A stretch of DNA of 64,000 nt from an uncultured Duncaniella sp. (GTDB taxonomy: Bacteria; Bacteroidota; Bacteroidia; Bacteroidales; Muribaculaceae). The notes beneath the pieces were generated by a model, which saw nothing but the letters and a program-made list of their open reading frames with translations, ran no database searches and was not told the DNA's origin. Location of the stretch: the NCBI GenBank assembly GCA_910578515.1, contig CAJTQR010000004.1, positions 62,001-126,000 on the forward strand, read 5' to 3'. The position numbers and the translations under genes were made by a program. This document shows positions 60,573 to 64,000 of this stretch, piece after piece. Numbering within the stretch: the first letter of the stretch is position 1; each line of letters begins with the position of its first letter.

Positions 60573-61307
60573 TTAACGGTTGTTTTTGGGTTTGCGGAAA
60601 CCGCCGCGACGGGGTGCACCGTTATTGCCGGCTCCACGGTTTTCCTTCTGGTTTGAAGTGTACTGGGGAGCGAGGTCACGCTTGCCATATACTTCACCAC
60701 GGCAAATCCATACCTTTACGCCGATAACACCAACCTTGGTGTGAGCTTCGACGAGGGCATAGTCGATGTCAGCGCGGAGGGTGTGCAGGGGAGTACGACC
60801 TTCCTTGAACATCTCTGAGCGAGCCATTTCAGCGCCGTTGAGACGACCTGAAACCTGAACCTTGATACCTTCGGCACCAGCGCGCATGGTTGAAGCAACC
60901 GCCATCTTCACAGCACGACGGTAAGCAATCTTACCTTCAATCTGACGGGCGATGGTTGAAGCCACAATCTGAGCGTCGAGTTCGGGACGCTTTACTTCAT
61001 AGATGTTAATCTGAACATCTTTGTCGGTGATTTTCTTGAGCTCTTCCTTGAGCTTGTCAACCTCTGAACCACCCTTACCGATGATAAGACCGGGACGTGA
61101 GGTGCAAACTGTGATGGTGATGAGCTTCATGGTGCGCTCGATAACGATGCGCGAAACGCTTGACTTTGCAAGGCGGACATTGAGATACTTGCGGAGTTTG
61201 GAGTCCTCGAGCAGAGTATCGCCGTATTTCTTACCGCCATACCAGTTAGAGTCCCATCCACGGATAACTCCCAAGCGATTGCTGATTGGATTTACTTTCT
61301 GTCCCAT
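60573..61307 (-). CDS. rpsC: 30S ribosomal protein S3
   Basis: Small-subunit head protein forming part of the mRNA entry helicase site. The 244-aa protein starts MGQKVNPISNRLGVIRGWDS, has the KH domain with RPGLIIGKGGSEVDKLKEEL, and the C-terminal EGRTPLHTLRADIDYALVEA block. A Gly/Arg/Asn-rich tail of about 25 residues (GAGNNGAPRRGGFRKPKNNR) extends the end. Follows rplV by 3 bases. Confidence 0.98.
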   Translation of the reverse strand: MGQKVNPISNRLGVIRGWDSNWYGGKKYGDTLLEDSKLRKYLNVRLAKSSVSRIVIERTMKLITITVCTSRPGLIIGKGGSEVDKLKEELKKITDKDVQINIYEVKRPELDAQIVASTIARQIEGKIAYRRAVKMAVASTMRAGAEGIKVQVSGRLNGAEMARSEMFKEGRTPLHTLRADIDYALVEAHTKVGVIGVKVWICRGEVYGKRDLAPQYTSNQKENRGAGNNGAPRRGGFRKPKNNR

Positions 61308-61310
61308 TTG

Positions 61311-61724
61311 TTAAGCCTTTTTAGCGTTTTTGTTATCAATTGTGTCAACAATCAATGTGACGTGATTAGCGCGTTTGCGGATTCGGTAGCCACGGCCCTG
61401 GGGGGCTGTGCGGAGACGCTTGAGCATGGGAGCGCAGTCAACATGAATAGTGCTGACATAAAGCTCGCCGGCATCAGCCTTACGTTCGTTCTTTGCTTCC
61501 CAGTTAGCGATAGCAGAACGGAGGAGCTTTTCAACGCGGGCAGCCGCTTCCTTATTTGAAAATTTCAGGATACCGAGTGCACGGTTAACCTCTACGCCAC
61601 GCACCATGTCAGCGACGAGGCGCATCTTGCGGGGTGAGGTGGGGATGTTGAGAAGCTTAGCGAATGCTATGGTCTTCTGCTCGGCTTTCCTGAGGTCGGC
61701 TGAATTTCTTTTTCTTACACCCAT
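61311..61724 (-). CDS. rplV: 50S ribosomal protein L22
   Basis: Its beta-hairpin lines the exit tunnel and is the site of some macrolide resistance changes. The 137-aa protein has TSPRKMRLVADMVRGVEVNR and the C-terminal APMLKRLRTAPQGRGYRIRK hairpin signature. It lies 54 bases after rpsS and 3 before rpsC. Confidence 0.98.
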   Translation of the reverse strand: MGVRKRNSADLRKAEQKTIAFAKLLNIPTSPRKMRLVADMVRGVEVNRALGILKFSNKEAAARVEKLLRSAIANWEAKNERKADAGELYVSTIHVDCAPMLKRLRTAPQGRGYRIRKRANHVTLIVDTIDNKNAKKA

Positions 61725-61778
61725 TTTATTTTAATTCTTTTCTTTTTTACAAATGAATTATTTATATCAGGGCCCTAA

Positions 61779-62048
61779 TTATTTCTTCCTGTTACCGGAG
61801 TGACCACGGAATGTGCGGGTGGGAGCGAACTCACCGAGCTTGTGGCCTACCATGTTTTCAGTAACATAGACAGGGATAAATTTGTTACCGTTGTGAACAG
61901 CGAAGGTGTGTCCAACGAATTCGGGGGCAATCATAGAAGCACGGCTCCAGGTTTTGATAACCGACTTCTTGCCACTCTCTTCCATTGCAGCGACCTTCTT
62001 TTCGAGCTTCACGCTGATAAACGGGCCTTTTTTTAATGAACGACTCAT
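61779..62048 (-). CDS. rpsS: 30S ribosomal protein S19
   Basis: Head protein that forms a complex with S13. The 89-aa protein starts MSRSLKKGPFISVKLEKKVA and has SRASMIAPEFVGHTFAVHNG and EFAPTRTFRGHSGNRKK, typical of S19. It follows rplB by 28 bases. Confidence 0.98.
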   Translation of the reverse strand: MSRSLKKGPFISVKLEKKVAAMEESGKKSVIKTWSRASMIAPEFVGHTFAVHNGNKFIPVYVTENMVGHKLGEFAPTRTFRGHSGNRKK

Positions 62049-62076
62049 AGAGATAAGTGTTGCTTAATTAATCAGA

Positions 62077-62904
62077 TTACTTTTTTCTTCTTTCAATGAT
62101 GTACTTCGAAGAATGTTTCTTCGGGGCACGAGTCTTAAGACCCTTAGAGTAGAGACCCTTGCGAGAACGGGGATGACCACCGGAAGCGCGGCCTTCACCA
62201 CCACCCATGGGATGGTCAACAGGGTTCATAACTACGCCGCGGTTGCGGGGACGACGACCGAGCCAACGAGAACGACCAGCTTTACCGGAGCGTTCGAGAG
62301 AGTGCTCAGAGTTGCCGACTACACCTACAGTTGCGCGACATGCTGCAAGAATCTTGCGAGTTTCACCCGAAGGTAATTTGATGATAGCGTAGGTGCCTTC
62401 ACGGGAAATCAGCTGTGCGAATGTACCTGCTGAACGAGCCATGAAAGCTCCCTGGCCAGGACGCAACTCAATGTTGTGGATGAGTGTACCTACAGGGATG
62501 TTGGCGAGCGGGAGGCAGTTACCTACCTCGGGCTGAGCCTCAGGACCTGAAAGGAGTTCATCACCAACCTTTAAGCCGTTGGGTGCAATGATGTAAGTTT
62601 TAGCACCGTCTTTGTAGTAAAGGAGGGCGATACGAGCCGAACGGTTGGGGTCGTACTCGATGCTCTTCACTACAGCGGGAACACCGTCCTTAGTTCTCTT
62701 AAAGTCAATGATGCGGTATTTGCGCTTGTGGCCACCACCAAGGTAGCGGGTGGTGAGATGACCTTCGGCGTTACGACCGCCTGAGGCCTTTTTGCCGACT
62801 GTAAGAGATTTTTCCGGAGTAGTAGCAGTGATGGTACCTTTGAATACTCCGATAACTTTGTGTCTTTGCCCCGGTGTTGTGGGCTTGAATTTTCTTACTG
62901 CCAT
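62077..62904 (-). CDS. rplB: 50S ribosomal protein L2
   Basis: Primary 23S rRNA-binding protein needed for subunit association and peptidyl-transferase function. The 275-aa protein starts MAVRKFKPTTPGQRHKVIGV and contains RNRGVVMNPVDHPMGGGEGR, with the essential His, followed by ASGGHPRSRKGLYSKG. It lies 5 bases after rplW. Confidence 0.98.
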   Translation of the reverse strand: MAVRKFKPTTPGQRHKVIGVFKGTITATTPEKSLTVGKKASGGRNAEGHLTTRYLGGGHKRKYRIIDFKRTKDGVPAVVKSIEYDPNRSARIALLYYKDGAKTYIIAPNGLKVGDELLSGPEAQPEVGNCLPLANIPVGTLIHNIELRPGQGAFMARSAGTFAQLISREGTYAIIKLPSGETRKILAACRATVGVVGNSEHSLERSGKAGRSRWLGRRPRNRGVVMNPVDHPMGGGEGRASGGHPRSRKGLYSKGLKTRAPKKHSSKYIIERRKK

Positions 62905-62909
62905 TTTAT

Positions 62910-63200
62910 TTAAATATTGCTATAGAAGTCAATGGTCTGTCCGTCAGCCAGAGTAACGAGAGCTTTCTTCCATGCAGTGGTCTTGCCACGGAGAAGACCG
63001 CTCTTGGTCCAGCGTGATTTGTTCTTTGAACGGACATTGATAGTGTTGACGCGGATGACTTTCACACCATAGAGTTTCTCTACGAGGTCCTTGATTTGAT
63101 ACTTGTTAGCCTCGGGAGAAACGCTGAAAGTGTAGCGGTTAAGCTTTTCGGTAAGCTTGCTCGCCTTCTCGGTAACGATGGGTTTGATTGAAATTTCCAT
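62910..63200 (-). CDS. rplW: 50S ribosomal protein L23
   Basis: Exit-tunnel protein that docks trigger factor. The 96-aa protein has KPIVTEKASKLTEKLNRYTF, VEKLYGVKVIRVNTINVRSK and KKALVTLADGQTIDFYSNI, the normal family blocks. Gaps are 26 bases to rplD and 5 to rplB. Confidence 0.97.
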   Translation of the reverse strand: MEISIKPIVTEKASKLTEKLNRYTFSVSPEANKYQIKDLVEKLYGVKVIRVNTINVRSKNKSRWTKSGLLRGKTTAWKKALVTLADGQTIDFYSNI

Positions 63201-63226
63201 TTTTACTGTTGTTTTCTCGATTGAGG

Positions 63227-63847
63227 TTAAAGTTTATTAACGACTTCAAGGCTGCTCTCGGTGAGGATTACAGCGTTTGAGTTCATTACCACGTATGTAT
63301 TGATATCCACAGCGCTGATGGTTTCAGCTCCGGGGATATTTCGGGCTGACAAAGTTACGTTTTTATTTTGACCCGGTAAAACTAAAAGTACTTTTTTGCC
63401 ATCAACTTTAAGATTTTTAGCAAAATTTACAAATTCTTTAGTTTTAGGTGCTTCGAAATTGAAGTCTTCAACCACGATGAGTTGAGAATCCTGCACCTTA
63501 TAGGTCAACGCACTTTTACGAGCGAGAGCCTTCACTTTCTTATTCAACTTGAAGCGATAGTCACGGGGACGGGGACCGAATACACGACCACCACCCACGA
63601 GAACGGGTGAATTGATGTCACCGATACGGCTGCCACCGCCGCCCTTCTGCTTGTGGAGCTTGCGGGTAGAACCGGAGATTTCGCTACGTTCTTTGGATTT
63701 GTGAGTACCTTGACGCTGGTTAGCGAGATACTGCTTCACATCGAGATAAACGGCGTGCTCGTTTGCATCTACTGCAAAAACTTCGTCGCTGAGCTGAGCT
63801 TTGCGACCGGTGTCTTCACCTTTGATATTGTAAATTGCGACTTCCAT
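63227..63847 (-). CDS. rplD: 50S ribosomal protein L4
   Basis: Exit-tunnel protein; in E. coli it also represses the S10 operon. The 206-aa protein has KGGGGSRIGDINSPVLVGGG and VFGPRPRDYRFKLNKKVKAL, the extended loop reaching the tunnel, and the VDINTYVVMNSNAVILTESS C-terminus. Its start codon overlaps the rplC stop by 1 base (TAATG), indicating coupled translation. Confidence 0.98.
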   Translation of the reverse strand: MEVAIYNIKGEDTGRKAQLSDEVFAVDANEHAVYLDVKQYLANQRQGTHKSKERSEISGSTRKLHKQKGGGGSRIGDINSPVLVGGGRVFGPRPRDYRFKLNKKVKALARKSALTYKVQDSQLIVVEDFNFEAPKTKEFVNFAKNLKVDGKKVLLVLPGQNKNVTLSARNIPGAETISAVDINTYVVMNSNAVILTESSLEVVNKL

Positions 63848-64000
63848 TATTTCTCAATTAAAACGATTGAACCTTTACATCCGGGGATTGAACCTTTGAT
63901 AAGGAGGAGGTTATGGTCGGGCATAACCTTAATCACCTGGAGGTTTTGAATTGTCACTTTTTCATTTCCCATCTGGCCTGCCATACGCATTCCCTTGAAC
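63847..64000 (-). CDS. rplC: 50S ribosomal protein L3 (C-terminal part only, cut by window edge)
   Basis: The last 50 residues of L3 are readable on the minus strand: FKGMRMAGQMGNEKVTIQNL, then QVIKVMPDHNLLLIKGSIPG and the end IVLIEK. GMRMAGQMGN is a typical L3 block. The gene continues beyond base 64000. Its stop overlaps the rplD start by 1 base, the normal rplC-rplD junction of the S10 operon. Confidence 0.95.
   Translation of the reverse strand, partial: FKGMRMAGQMGNEKVTIQNLQVIKVMPDHNLLLIKGSIPGCKGSIVLIEK

Noticed and set aside
1..64000. tRNA genes, CRISPR arrays, insertion sequences, prophage or integrative-element genes
   Set aside because: No cloverleaf-like sequence ending in CCA context, no regularly spaced repeats, and no transposase, integrase, relaxase or phage structural proteins were seen in any coding region.

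Overview
The window looks like a chromosomal segment from a Bacteroidales bacterium, most likely a gut member of the Muribaculaceae/Bacteroidaceae group (family-level placement is inference). The evidence is the recurrent Bacteroidetes -7 promoter element TAnnTTTGC ahead of many genes, the near absence of Shine-Dalgarno sequences, STN/carboxypeptidase-regulatory outer-membrane proteins run by an ECF sigma/anti-sigma pair, a PepSY-like lipoprotein, Bacteroidetes-style long FtsX/MacB permeases, and the ribosomal cluster order secY-map-infA-rpmJ without adk.

Layout. 1-2.7 kb: end of a carbohydrate-degradation locus (GH43, truncated by the window edge, convergent with a GH28 pectinase). 2.8-11.7 kb: a tandem GNAT protein, a basic hypothetical protein, a secreted histidine-acid phosphatase, a lipoprotein paired with a PagL-like outer-membrane lipid A deacylase candidate, an exported M48 protease, a small membrane protein, purU and a PHP phosphatase. 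11.8-17.5 kb: a complete MacAB-TolC-like efflux operon ending in a strong terminator. 17.6-21.6 kb: Crp/Fnr regulator, NSS transporter, Ogt, MFS exporter. 21.7-25.4 kb: ECF sigma, DUF4974 anti-sigma and outer-membrane receptor triad. 25.5-27.5 kb: MarR-GNAT fusion with a perfect palindrome on its promoter, cupin, PepSY-like lipoprotein. 27.6-37.2 kb: minus-strand operon of three paralogous ABC permeases, one ATPase, an NtrC-like response regulator lacking the AAA+ domain, and its histidine kinase. 37.5-48.7 kb: a glutaminase-fold protein that has lost its nucleophile, TrkH/TrkA, a DUF115-type protein, an OmpA porin, transketolase, an unannotated structured-RNA locus, and an FHS-type sugar transporter. 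48.9-64 kb: a small membrane protein and the S10/spc/alpha ribosomal cluster on the minus strand, from rplC (truncated) to rplQ, including rpmJ and rpmD, which are too short for a usual ORF cutoff.

The observations most worth following up are: (1) a roughly 0.5 kb transcription unit between tkt and the sugar transporter with its own promoter, rod-like folding potential, two competing partners for one strand, and its own terminator, with no convincing ORF; (2) the degenerate glutaminase with G and R at the S-x-x-K positions and an inserted CCCH loop; (3) the three-permease/one-ATPase operon coupled to an AAA-less response regulator; (4) a 20-bp perfect palindrome overlapping the MarR-GNAT promoter; (5) two structured gaps inside the ribosomal cluster, ahead of rpsD and rpsH, that look like autoregulatory leaders. 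I saw no tRNA, rRNA, CRISPR array, transposase or phage genes. All family calls are from reading the sequence; no database search was run.
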